Counted from the first letter of the stretch, positions 1 through 6,873 are shown. The stretch is 14,261 bases of DNA from a bacterium (GCA_030018635.1 JASEHU010000021.1:1-14261), one strand, 5' to 3'. A program made the numbers and translations. The notes: generated by a model from the letters alone, not told the origin.

Positions 1-88
1 TATATTCAGTGGCTGCTTTAAAAAGAAGTCCAAGTTCCTCAGAATGAATTTGAGAACCAAAGAGTCTTTGTTGAATAACTAAAGCCAT
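1..88 (-). CDS. 5' end of unrecognised gene (cut by window edge)
   Basis: Only the first 29 codons are present, starting MALVIQQRLFGSQIHSEELG and running off the left edge. The ATG at 88-86 has a strong Shine-Dalgarno sequence (GGAGG, complement of 96-100) seven bases upstream. A consensus promoter and a leader hairpin lie just beyond it, so this is very probably a real, independently transcribed gene and not a continuation of the GAF sensor gene upstream. The visible residues form an amphipathic, charged N-terminus with no signal peptide or membrane segment. I do not recognise the family. Flagellin was considered because of the MAL start and rejected, since the following residues do not match. 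Confidence 0.7.
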   Translation of the reverse strand, partial: MALVIQQRLFGSQIHSEELGLLFKAATEY

Positions 89-116
89 TTTTTTACCTCC
101 CTCTGTGGGTATTAGC

Positions 117-155
117 AACATCTTTCCACCTACAAAATTAAGGTAGAAGGATGTT
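117..155 (-). promoter_or_regulatory. Leader hairpin of the partial gene at 1-88
   Basis: Arms 117-131 (AACATCTTTCCACCT) and 141-155 (AGGTAGAAGGATGTT) pair over 15 positions, with one mismatch and one G-U, around a 9-nt loop. In the minus-strand transcript the hairpin would begin about eight bases from the predicted start site and end well before the ribosome binding site. That position fits an mRNA-stabilising 5' hairpin or a protein-binding site. The role is inferred; only the pairing is visible. Confidence 0.55.
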
Positions 156-169
156 TAAATGATGTTAAT

Positions 170-198
170 ATTATATCATAACAGAGGGAGAATGTCAA
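170..198 (-). promoter_or_regulatory. Consensus sigma-70 type promoter
   Basis: On the minus strand TTGACA (complement of 193-198) and TATAAT (complement of 170-175) are separated by exactly 17 bases, matching both consensus hexamers perfectly. Transcription should start near 163 and produce a leader of about 75 nt before the ATG at 88. Confidence 0.85.
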
Positions 199-328
199 GT
201 ATAAGTTGTTGAAAAAATTGATAGTTATGATAATTTTAGCAACTTTGGAAATAGATGCTTTCAAAAGAAAGTTTGTAGGTGAATTTTATGGCTGAGCAAC
301 TCCAATGGTAGATAATAGTTAGTCTTGT

Positions 329-754
329 TTATTTATTGCGGAAGCTCATATAGTTATTATAATCTATTATGTATCCAGTAGAGGGTGTTTTAATAATCCC
401 TAAAAATAATATATTGTTTCTTTTATCATAAAAATATATAACACAAACTGCTTGGAAATAACCACTAAGAGTAGTAGATATATCGTCTAAAAGGTCAAAA
501 AGATTATAAGTAGTAGCTGATTTTCTCATTATGTTATCGAATACCTTAAACATCTTTTTTCTTTCCAACTTTTGAATAGCAATAGATATTTGACTACTGA
601 GTATTTCTAATGCTTGCATATCAAGGTCAGTAATAGAGTAGTTTTGATAACTATACTTTTTATCTGCTAACATTATTCCTTTTACCCTACTTGTGATAAT
701 TAAAGGGATAATGATAAAGGCATCTGAGCTTAACTCTCCTAAGAGATCTTTCAT
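329..754 (-). pseudogene. 3' part of frameshifted GAF sensor gene
   Basis: This frame continues the membrane sensor at 781-2673 after a one-base shift. Its first half, with FIIIPLIITSRVKGIMLADK followed by the helix ALEILSSQISIAIQ, is the C-terminal half of a GAF domain whose N-terminal half lies in the upstream frame. A helix linker (LERKKMFKVFDNIMRKS) leads into the start of a third GAF domain (LFDLLDDISTTLSGYFQ, then VCVIYFYDKRNNILFLG). The protein stops after about 50 residues of that domain, so no kinase, GGDEF or other output domain exists. The frame is open upstream to the A8 run at 803-810; the ATG at 754 is an internal Met without a ribosome binding site. The other frames just past the stop show no obvious continuation, so the 3' end looks deleted. 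Confidence 0.75.
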
Positions 755-780
755 TGCTGCAATTATATTTATATTCTCAT

Positions 781-2673
781 CTATATTCCTAATATGAAGT
801 GATTTTTTTTAGGAATACATTCCTCTCTTATCACATATGGACAGTTTTCAAGAGGAACTTCTATCTTTTTAAGTTCCTCTGTTATCTTTGTTCTTATTGG
901 GTAATTTTTAATGCTGTCCTCAATAGAGACTTCCTTTGAAATTGTCTCCTCCCATTCTTCCCCATTAATTGGTCCAATTCCTTTTTCTCCTATTAACTTT
1001 TCCTCCTCTATAAGAAAAATCATTGCTCTATTAAATCCTAATCCTTCACCATGAGTAACACAGGTTAAAAAAATATGGAGTAATTCATTCAAGTCTCTTG
1101 CATTGTGTGAGTATGTAATTATCTTCTGAATTATCTTTATTTTTTCATCCCACCAGGATACTGTCATTTTTAATTCATAGAGTTGCAAATTATTAAGGAT
1201 ACCTCCTATATGGTTACATAATTCAAGAAGAATTTCTAACTCCTCTTCAGTATAATAAGGCCTTCCTATCTTCTTCTTCTTCCCTAATCCTAATATTCCC
1301 AATAACTTATCTCCATATACTATAGGCACAAATAATTCCATTTCCATCTTTTCAAGATTTTTTTTAAAATTCTCCCATGTCTTTTTTCCTATCAACAATT
1401 TTTTAAAGCGTGAATATCTTTCTAATCTTTCTTTTAATATCACCTTCTTCTCTTTTTTAAGCCATTCAACAATAATCTCATCTAGTCCAAATATCTCTTC
1501 CTTTACCAAAGTATCTACCCCAATACTCCAATTTACTTTATACCTCCTTTCCCCCTCTTCTAATAACAGTATAACAATCTTATCCAGCTTATCCAGAGGC
1601 ACTACCTGTTTAAGGGTGTTTTCAATTATAGTAAATAAGGTTTGTTTATTATTTACAGAAAGGGTTGTTCTCTTAAAGGCTTCAATTATTTGCTCTAACT
1701 CATACCTTCGATAGAATACCCATCTATCAATGAATCTTTTTACCTTCTCATTTTCAAGTAGTTGAAAGGCAATTGTTATTAAAATAGCAGAAATAAAAAC
1801 AAGGATTATTCCCCATCCTGAAGGAATGGGGAATAATCTTCCAATGCCAATTACACCAAAAATAATTAAAAAGGATAATAAAAGATAAATACTACCTTTT
1901 CTAACTACAATTTCCATTAATCTATATTTAAAGATGGCATAACCGACCATCAAAGGAAACATCAAAGAGAAAAAGACAGCCATTAAATGTCTTACTGGAT
2001 ATATCCAAGAGAAAGGCGGAAGGTTAAGGAAGTTAGAAAAATATACTAATAAAGCATTAACTATCCCTCCTATTATAACTATAATTACTCCGGAGCCTAA
2101 TAGGAGTAATCTTCTTTTTTCCGCTTGATTTTTTGTTAAAGAGCGTTTTCTGAATATCACTCTACATCCATAGGTTGTAAAAATTAAAAAAACTATATGA
2201 AAAAAGATATATGCAGGGTCAGTTATTTGGGGATAATAGTATTCAGAAAAAGGACCCTTATCAAGTTCTACATTCATATACATTAGCCCAAGGATTGCTA
2301 AAACAATGCTGAAAATATATCCTGCTCTGGATACCCAGCGATGAATACCTTTATTATTATTTGTAATAATTAATACAAAATGAAAAAAGGTAGAGTAGAT
2401 AAATGGTATAGCTATTTTGGGAAGTGCCAAATAAAAAGTTTTGGGAAATCCGAAAGATAGAATTACTAAAAAAGGATTAATTTCTTCTTTAGTTGTAATA
2501 AGAGAGACTCCTGCAAATTCAAATCCCCAGATGCTCAGACAAACTTCTAACCCTGCAAATACATGGTTTATAACTCTCCTTGGGTTTTGAACCAAGACAA
2601 AAATAGCTAATCCAAGATTGATGAAAGCGGCAAGGAAATAAAAATTAGCGTGATGAATATTTTGTATATCCAA
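781..2673 (-). CDS. Multi-pass membrane GAF-domain sensor (5' part, frameshifted)
   Basis: The N-terminal ~306 residues hold about ten hydrophobic segments (roughly 11-29, 35-57, 68-84, 86-104, 117-134, 153-175, 189-212, 228-248, 261-281, 286-306). They resemble the membrane region of 7TM-type sensor histidine kinases, including the typical junctions YRLMEIVVRKG (~250) and RFIDRWVFYRRYE (~313-325). A complete GAF domain follows (~335-495), then a linker helix and the first half of a second GAF domain (~515-620). The start is TTG at 2673, supported by AGGAG (complement of 2681-2685) seven bases away. The frame breaks at the A8 run 803-810: one extra A would join it to the frame at 329-754, giving about 781 residues. 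No catalytic domain is present, so it may bind a ligand but cannot be shown to signal. It is either a decayed gene or a sequencing indel, plus a genuine 3' truncation. Confidence 0.8.
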   Translation of the reverse strand: MDIQNIHHANFYFLAAFINLGLAIFVLVQNPRRVINHVFAGLEVCLSIWGFEFAGVSLITTKEEINPFLVILSFGFPKTFYLALPKIAIPFIYSTFFHFVLIITNNNKGIHRWVSRAGYIFSIVLAILGLMYMNVELDKGPFSEYYYPQITDPAYIFFHIVFLIFTTYGCRVIFRKRSLTKNQAEKRRLLLLGSGVIIVIIGGIVNALLVYFSNFLNLPPFSWIYPVRHLMAVFFSLMFPLMVGYAIFKYRLMEIVVRKGSIYLLLSFLIIFGVIGIGRLFPIPSGWGIILVFISAILITIAFQLLENEKVKRFIDRWVFYRRYELEQIIEAFKRTTLSVNNKQTLFTIIENTLKQVVPLDKLDKIVILLLEEGERRYKVNWSIGVDTLVKEEIFGLDEIIVEWLKKEKKVILKERLERYSRFKKLLIGKKTWENFKKNLEKMEMELFVPIVYGDKLLGILGLGKKKKIGRPYYTEEELEILLELCNHIGGILNNLQLYELKMTVSWWDEKIKIIQKIITYSHNARDLNELLHIFLTCVTHGEGLGFNRAMIFLIEEEKLIGEKGIGPINGEEWEETISKEVSIEDSIKNYPIRTKITEELKKIEVPLENCPYVIREECIPKKNHFILGI

Positions 2674-2689
2674 TTATAGTCTCCTAAAT

Positions 2690-2849
2690 TTAACTATATG
2701 ATGATACATCAAAAGAGGTTATTCTACCTGCACCAGACCTACCTTCCAGAATTCTCTTCCAAAAGGTTTCTTTACCAATACCAATAGGTGAAATTATTCC
2801 TCTTCCCGTAATTACTACACGACGCTTTTTTATCAGGTTTTTCTATCAT
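2690..2849 (-). pseudogene. N-terminal remnant of beta-ketoacyl-ACP synthase (fabF-like)
   Basis: The minus-strand frame reads KKRRVVITGRGIISPIGIGK, then ETFWKRILEGRSGAGRITSF and DVSSYS, ending at a TAA (2690-2692). This is the characteristic N-terminus of KAS II/FabF-type condensing enzymes (RRVVITGxGxxSPxG...FW..LLxGxSGxGxIxxFD). The remaining ~360 residues, including the catalytic Cys and His residues, are absent. The ATG at 2849 (MIEKPDK) reaches this frame only if the A6 run at 2826-2831 loses one base, which suggests a second lesion. The remnant ends five bases before the Shine-Dalgarno sequence of the GAF sensor, so a deletion probably joined the two genes. Confidence 0.8.
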
Positions 2850-2859
2850 TGAAGTTCAC

Positions 2860-2961
2860 TTATAAATTTACTAAGGCTTGATATAATAGTTGACTATTCC
2901 TTTCAGTACAATTATTTATACACTCGTTTGCCTCAAAAACTACATTTACAATATCATAATA
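2860..2961 (-). other. Short possible coding remnant upstream of the fabF fragment
   Basis: A minus-strand frame of 33 codons, closed upstream by TGA (2962-2964), reads YDIVNVVFEANECINNCTER, then NSQLLYQALVNL and a stop. It ends 10 bases before the ATG of the fabF-like remnant, a spacing typical of an operon. The composition looks protein-like, but there is no start codon or ribosome binding site and I do not recognise the family. It may be the C-terminus of a gene whose upstream part was replaced by the inverted-repeat element at 2980-3204. Confidence 0.25.
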
Positions 2962-2979
2962 TCAGAGAGAGAGGAAATC

Positions 2980-3204
2980 GGGGGACACAATACTAATTAA
3001 TACGGGGAAATAGGTATTGTGTCCCGAATGGCACTGACTTAAGGCGTTAATGCCTGATTTTGCAATGGTTTAGAAAAAATGCAAAAATTGTTAACTTTAG
3101 TATTTTCAGGTGGTTCTTCCTTTTCTCGGTGATTAAGATTTTACCACGAAGACTCATTTTTGCGCCATTTTCTGCTTAAATCAGTGCTATTCTATTGTGT
3201 CCCC
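2980..3204. mobile_element. Small non-autonomous inverted-repeat element
   Basis: The element starts with a perfect hairpin: GGGACACAATAC (2982-2993) pairs with GTATTGTGTCCC (3014-3025) around a 20-nt loop. Directly after it, GAATGGCACTGACTTAAG (3026-3043) is repeated inverted, with two mismatches, at 3175-3192 (CTTAAATCAGTGCTATTC), and this second arm is followed by a third TATTGTGTCCCC (3193-3204). The layout resembles a MITE- or REP-type element mobilised by an IS200/Y1-type transposase, but no transposase is in the window. A 36-codon ATG frame exists inside it on the minus strand (start 3157) without ribosome binding site support. Family assignment is inferred from architecture only. Confidence 0.55.
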
Positions 3205-3283
3205 GGAATTGGAATTGCCCGGAATTGCCCCGGAATTGTTGCGGAATTGTTGGAATTGTTCCCTTGTCCCGGAATTGGAATTG
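3205..3283. repeat. Eight degenerate copies of GGAATTG
   Basis: GGAATT(G) occurs at 3205, 3211, 3221, 3232, 3243, 3252, 3271 and 3277, with variable C- or T-rich spacers of 0-13 bases. The block GGAATTGGAATTG occurs at both ends (3205 and 3271). The tract abuts the GTGTCCCC arm of the preceding element. A plus-strand reading frame across it is low-complexity and is not a gene. Confidence 0.75.
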
Positions 3284-3311
3284 GGGGGCGATGTTGACTG
3301 CTGTGCGTCAA

Positions 3312-3878
3312 TTATGCTGTTTCCGCTTTGTCCTCTAACCGTTTCCATAATGATTCAACCCCTAATTTTTTTACCCAATGTTTCAAATAATCTATATCTA
3401 ATTTTCCATACTGTACCTCATAAACTCGTAGGGCATCGGTAAATTGTTTTTCACTTCCACCAGAAAGTTTTGCCCATCTCAATTTGGCTAAAATCGTATC
3501 CTCTGGAGTTGAAACTTGCATTTCTATACCCATAAATTTTTCACTAATCTTGCGTGAAAAACGTGACTGGTCAAAAGGTTCGTCAGTTAATATCCAAAAA
3601 TCAACTTTATCTCCGTCGGTTGCATCAATTAGATTAAACATGTTCTGCCTGTTAATTGCATCAAGAATACTATCTTCATCTAAATAAAAATCGGGTGAAG
3701 GGAAAAACTCGACCAATCTTTTCGCTACTGATCTTTTAATAGCAATGACCATATCTATATCATGGGTAGCCCGTGGTTCTCCTTGTAAACTTGAGACAAC
3801 AGAACCTGTTATCATATATTGGATTCCAGTTTGATTAAGTGTTTGAATAACCTTTTTTAATAGTTCCTGTTGTGACAT
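3312..3878 (-). CDS. Nucleotidyltransferase-fold protein (MNT/AbiEii-like superfamily)
   Basis: This 188-residue protein has the pol-beta-type nucleotidyltransferase signature: GS at 25-26 in MITGSVVSSL, the metal-binding pair D40 and D42 (HDIDMVI), and a third acidic residue D93 in DKVDFWIL. The C-terminal half is helical (EDTILAKLRWAKLSGGSEKQ, then the LDIDYLKHWVKKLG region). Stand-alone proteins of this fold include antitoxins or toxins that nucleotidylate tRNA or partner proteins, as well as small-molecule modifiers. The ATG at 3878 lies inside the upstream gene, giving a 22-nt overlap that implies translational coupling. It is the distal gene of a two-gene operon driven by the promoter at 4224-4251. 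The exact substrate cannot be read from sequence. Confidence 0.8.
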   Translation of the reverse strand: MSQQELLKKVIQTLNQTGIQYMITGSVVSSLQGEPRATHDIDMVIAIKRSVAKRLVEFFPSPDFYLDEDSILDAINRQNMFNLIDATDGDKVDFWILTDEPFDQSRFSRKISEKFMGIEMQVSTPEDTILAKLRWAKLSGGSEKQFTDALRVYEVQYGKLDIDYLKHWVKKLGVESLWKRLEDKAETA

Positions 3879-4072
3879 TTATCCAGACGCTCCAAAAGTA
3901 TTTTTTTGAATTCTTTCTCACTAAGGTTCGGGAATCTCTTATGTAATCCATGAATAAAAAGTTGCCTGGCAAATTCAGACAACTCAAATGCCTTGAGCAG
4001 CCTTGCCTCAGGCGACATCTGACGAAGTACTTGAATATATATCTTATGATTTGGACGATTTTTAATATTCAT
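3857..4072 (-). CDS. Small protein coupled to the nucleotidyltransferase
   Basis: This 71-residue soluble protein starts MNIKNRPNHKIYIQVLRQMS and contains the segment PEARLLKAFELSEFARQLF followed by HGLHKRFPNLSEKEFKKIL. It ends CHNRNY. I chose the ATG at 4072 because GAGGG lies about five bases upstream; a longer frame from a GTG at 4144 would begin inside the leader hairpin and lacks a ribosome binding site. The fold appears all-helical. I recall similar small proteins next to nucleotidyltransferases of this type, which suggests a conserved pair, possibly toxin-antitoxin-like, but that is memory and inference. The reading frame overlaps the next gene by 22 nt. Confidence 0.75.
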   Translation of the reverse strand: MNIKNRPNHKIYIQVLRQMSPEARLLKAFELSEFARQLFIHGLHKRFPNLSEKEFKKILLERLDKCHNRNY

Positions 4073-4136
4073 AAATCCCTCACAATTTCTATCAAATGTG
4101 ATAGCATGGCAAATAACGGTTGCTCGCACATATGAC

Positions 4137-4168
4137 ATTTTCACCGTAGCGATAGCGGAGGTGAAAAT
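4137..4168 (-). promoter_or_regulatory. Leader hairpin or operator of the nucleotidyltransferase operon
   Basis: ATTTTCACC (4137-4145) and GGTGAAAAT (4160-4168) form a perfect 9-bp inverted repeat with a 14-nt loop. It lies between the predicted start site (~4217) and the first start codon (4072), within a leader of about 145 nt. Such a site could bind an autoregulator or fold in the RNA. There is no U-run, so it is not a classic terminator. Confidence 0.45.
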
Positions 4169-4223
4169 ACTGTTATCTTGTTAGACACTCCCTTCTTATA
4201 TTTCTACCCCTTTCATAACCTTT

Positions 4224-4251
4224 ATTATAACAGATTTTCAAATATTGTCAA
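4224..4251 (-). promoter_or_regulatory. Consensus promoter for the nucleotidyltransferase operon
   Basis: The minus strand shows TTGACA (complement of 4246-4251), a 16-base spacer and TATAAT (complement of 4224-4229). The promoter lies just past the 3' end of the DUF2723 gene, so the two-gene module has its own transcription start near 4217. Confidence 0.8.
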
Positions 4252-4307
4252 CTTTTTTTACGCAGATCAAATTGTTTAATAAAAGGATTAAACGGCTGCA
4301 AGGATTT

Positions 4308-6695
4308 TTACTGAAGTGCGGATAGACTATTCCTTGCCGGTTGATAATTTGGGTCTATTGAAAGCACCTTTTGAAAGGCATCTATGGCCTCAATCCTTTT
4401 CCCTAACTGCGAATAGGCGATACCAAGATTATAAAGTGCGGCGATATTTCCTGGCTTTAAGGAAATAGCCTTCTGGAAGGATACAACTGCCTCCTCTAAC
4501 CTGCCTTTAGAAATATAGGCACTACCCAGATTTATATGAATAAAATCCTGGTTTGGGTCTAAAGAAGCGGCTTTTTCGTATTCTGAAATTGTTTTATCTA
4601 TCTCCCCTATCCTTTGATAAACCAACCCCAGACCATAGTAACCCTTAGCATCCTTGGGTCCAAGTTCGATAATTTTATTAAATTGGGAAATAGCGTTTTT
4701 AGTTTGACCCAGGTCGTTATAAACCATACCGATATTATAATAACTTATCAATCGTTCTGGGTCGGCAAGTAGTGCCTTTTGGTATTCTGTGATAGCCTGG
4801 GTGTATTTACCCATATCCTTGAGGAATCCTCCGCGGTTATTATAAGATGTAGCATAATTAGAAATATTACTCGCCGCCCGCTCCTCCTTATAAATATTTT
4901 TATCAAGTATGCCTCGATACAAAAATTGTAAATTCTCATCTATAGCCTCTAACTGCTCTTTTAAGGTCGCATCCTTTTTAAAGACTCGATGGCAGATGCC
5001 TGTTGGCACCAGGGTATAGCCCTGGGCTATATTTTCATCAAAAGGTAGAAAAACAGGGCGATTGGGATTAGCCTCGAAAATGGCATCGAACCGTGTCTTG
5101 ATAATTTGAGATGCCTCGTCGGTTAGCCTTTTAACCCTGTTTTGCGGCACAAACTCAAAATTCAATTCACGCTTAACCTGGTTAGCATACCAGTCAAGAT
5201 ATAATGAATGCTGGTCAATCAGGGTTACATCAGGACGGATATTTTCTACATAATGAAGATACCACAGCGGAAAGGCAAAGGTATCACCTTTGATGTAGAG
5301 AATGGATTTTTCGTCTAAGGGGAAAAGGATATTTCTTCCATAGTCATAGGAGTAATAATTTTTGCGGTGGTCCCCGTAATAATGATTGCAGGCCCAGGAA
5401 ATCACAGGGACAAGAAGGAAGAGCCAGGGTAGAAGAACAGCTAAAATCCCCGGCTTTATCCTTTTACCCATCCACTCATTAAGTATGCCTACCCCATAGC
5501 CGATAAACAGACTAAAAATAATATAAGACGGGATATAATAATCCTCGATGTTATGAATACTATACCTTGAGGAATGCAGAAAATCCACAACAACAATTAA
5601 CGCCAGAAAGATAAAAATTTTACATCGCTGAATGTACAAGAAAAACAGTCCGATAAACCCAATCCAGATAAGGTAGATGGTGAACTGGTTGATAAAAAAC
5701 AGGGGATGCTCGACAAGTATTCGTTTAAGCAAGGTTGGAAGTGAGGTAGCAAAATAATAGCCATATTCCTTCGCTGTGATATGGTCAATAAACCTCTCAA
5801 AATTATCCGGGCAACCCCAGTTAATTATGGGATGGGCAGAGGCACGAATAGGCAAGTAGGCATATAAAATGATGGGCAGGAAAAACAAACAAGCCATCTT
5901 AAGTATGGCGTGAAAAGTTAGGAGATTAGGGTGCTTGCGCCAGATTATGATGATAAGAAACGCACTGGCCGGCACTAAGAATATAGTTTGCAAGTGGTGG
6001 GTGAAGGCTAATCCGAGGGTGAAAGAAAAAAGATAAAGGAGGAATTTTGGATTTTGGATTTTGGATTTTGGATTTGTCTTTTCACTTATTACTTCCCGCC
6101 ATTTCAGGAGAATAAAGATTAGTATCGTGGCAAACAAGGCATTCAGGGTGTATTTCTCGGCAATAACTGCCTGCTGCCAGAATACACGGGCAAAACAGAG
6201 CATTAAAGCGGCTATTATCGCAGGGATGAGGGATATGAAATTTTGGATTTTGGATTTTGGATTTTGGATTTGAAGATTGGAATCCGACAATTTCCCCCTT
6301 CCCAGTTTTAAACTTATAAAATAGACCATCATCACGGCTAAAGCGGCACTTGTAGCCGAAAATAGGTTGTAGCGATAGGCAATGTTGCCCAATGGAATAA
6401 AGCTAAATATCTTCCCAAGGAGGCAATACAAAGGATAACCGGGTGGATGGGGAATACCAAGCACATAAGATGCCCCTATCATATCCCCAGAATCATGCAA
6501 GTCTATCGTTGGGGTTAAGGTATGAAGGTAGATAAAGAAGGAAAAGAGAAAAACCCCTATGCCTATCAAGTAATCATGGAGTGTAAAAATCCTTGGCGTA
6601 ATTACCTCCGTCGATGGCTTTATAAAATTCAATATGTGTTTCCTCGACGGTGATGTTGATTTTGGCTTTTGCGGTTTTTTCTTCTTTTTCCCCAT
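4308..6695 (-). CDS. DUF2723 membrane glycosyltransferase-like protein with TPR tail
   Basis: The 795-residue protein starts MGKKKKKPQK, a basic cytoplasmic tail. A first membrane segment (~41-58) leads to a loop with DLHDSGD (65-71) and then HPPGYPLY (83-90), RYNLFSA (~108-114), AEKYTLNALF (~179-188) and GLAFTHH (~228-234). These are the hallmarks of the DUF2723 family, GT-C-fold polytopic enzymes likely to use a lipid-linked sugar. About ten further membrane segments follow, then a soluble region and five consecutive 34-residue TPRs (~615-784), probably for protein binding. I prefer the ATG at 6695 over a TTG at 6734: the TTG is part of a perfect -35 box and has no ribosome binding site. 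Two copies of a heptamer repeat encode PKSKIQN-type peptides at ~141-153 and ~207-217, in inter-membrane loops. The biochemical substrate is unknown. Confidence 0.88.
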   Translation of the reverse strand: MGKKKKKPQKPKSTSPSRKHILNFIKPSTEVITPRIFTLHDYLIGIGVFLFSFFIYLHTLTPTIDLHDSGDMIGASYVLGIPHPPGYPLYCLLGKIFSFIPLGNIAYRYNLFSATSAALAVMMVYFISLKLGRGKLSDSNLQIQNPKSKIQNFISLIPAIIAALMLCFARVFWQQAVIAEKYTLNALFATILIFILLKWREVISEKTNPKSKIQNPKFLLYLFSFTLGLAFTHHLQTIFLVPASAFLIIIIWRKHPNLLTFHAILKMACLFFLPIILYAYLPIRASAHPIINWGCPDNFERFIDHITAKEYGYYFATSLPTLLKRILVEHPLFFINQFTIYLIWIGFIGLFFLYIQRCKIFIFLALIVVVDFLHSSRYSIHNIEDYYIPSYIIFSLFIGYGVGILNEWMGKRIKPGILAVLLPWLFLLVPVISWACNHYYGDHRKNYYSYDYGRNILFPLDEKSILYIKGDTFAFPLWYLHYVENIRPDVTLIDQHSLYLDWYANQVKRELNFEFVPQNRVKRLTDEASQIIKTRFDAIFEANPNRPVFLPFDENIAQGYTLVPTGICHRVFKKDATLKEQLEAIDENLQFLYRGILDKNIYKEERAASNISNYATSYNNRGGFLKDMGKYTQAITEYQKALLADPERLISYYNIGMVYNDLGQTKNAISQFNKIIELGPKDAKGYYGLGLVYQRIGEIDKTISEYEKAASLDPNQDFIHINLGSAYISKGRLEEAVVSFQKAISLKPGNIAALYNLGIAYSQLGKRIEAIDAFQKVLSIDPNYQPARNSLSALQ
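6044..6076. repeat. ATTTTGG heptamer tract, copy 1
   Basis: Four perfect ATTTTGG units (6044-6071) plus ATTTG. It lies inside the DUF2723 coding sequence and encodes a peptide TNPKSKIQNPKF on the minus strand. The 33 nt are identical to the tract at 6240-6272, but are read in a different frame. Confidence 0.95.
6240..6272. repeat. ATTTTGG heptamer tract, copy 2
   Basis: Four perfect ATTTTGG units (6240-6267) plus ATTTG. On the minus strand it encodes LQIQNPKSKIQNF in a loop between predicted membrane segments of the DUF2723 protein. A one-unit gain or loss would shift the frame, because seven is not a multiple of three. Confidence 0.95.
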
Positions 6696-6705
6696 CTTGA
6701 TGAGT

Positions 6706-6734
6706 ATTATACCCCAAAAGCGTATTTTTGTCAA
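6706..6734 (-). promoter_or_regulatory. Consensus promoter giving a nearly leaderless mRNA
   Basis: TTGACA (complement of 6729-6734) and TATAAT (complement of 6706-6711) are spaced by exactly 17 bases on the minus strand. The -10 box ends ten bases before the ATG at 6695, so transcription should start only about three to five bases upstream of the start codon. No Shine-Dalgarno sequence precedes that ATG. Confidence 0.7.
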
Positions 6735-6873
6735 ACTTTTTATAAAAAATATCTTGCATAAATCTAAATTATAGTGTAAAATAGAAAAAGAAAGATTAGT
6801 AGTGCCTTTTTAAGGTTGAAAGTATGAGTTAGCAGGAAGAGTAGAAATATTAATCTTTCTTCTATCTACAGAT

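Noticed and set aside
2980..3283. CRISPR array
   Set aside because: The repeats are 7-12 bases with irregular spacers and inverted copies, unlike 25-40 base direct repeats with uniform spacers.
3197..3442. Plus-strand open frame of 81 codons
   Set aside because: It runs through the GGAATTG array and the antisense of the nucleotidyltransferase gene; low complexity and no ribosome binding site.
4073..4144. Longer start (GTG at 4144) for the small protein before the nucleotidyltransferase
   Set aside because: The GTG lies inside the leader inverted repeat without a ribosome binding site, while the ATG at 4072 has GAGGG at good spacing.
4274..4293. GTTTAAT/ATTAAAC hairpin as a terminator of the DUF2723 gene
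   Set aside because: The stem is only AT-rich 7 bp and the T-rich stretch is not adjacent; too weak to call.
6696..6734. TTG start at 6734 for the DUF2723 gene
   Set aside because: The TTG is the first base triplet of a consensus -35 box, no ribosome binding site precedes it, and the extra 13 residues span the promoter.
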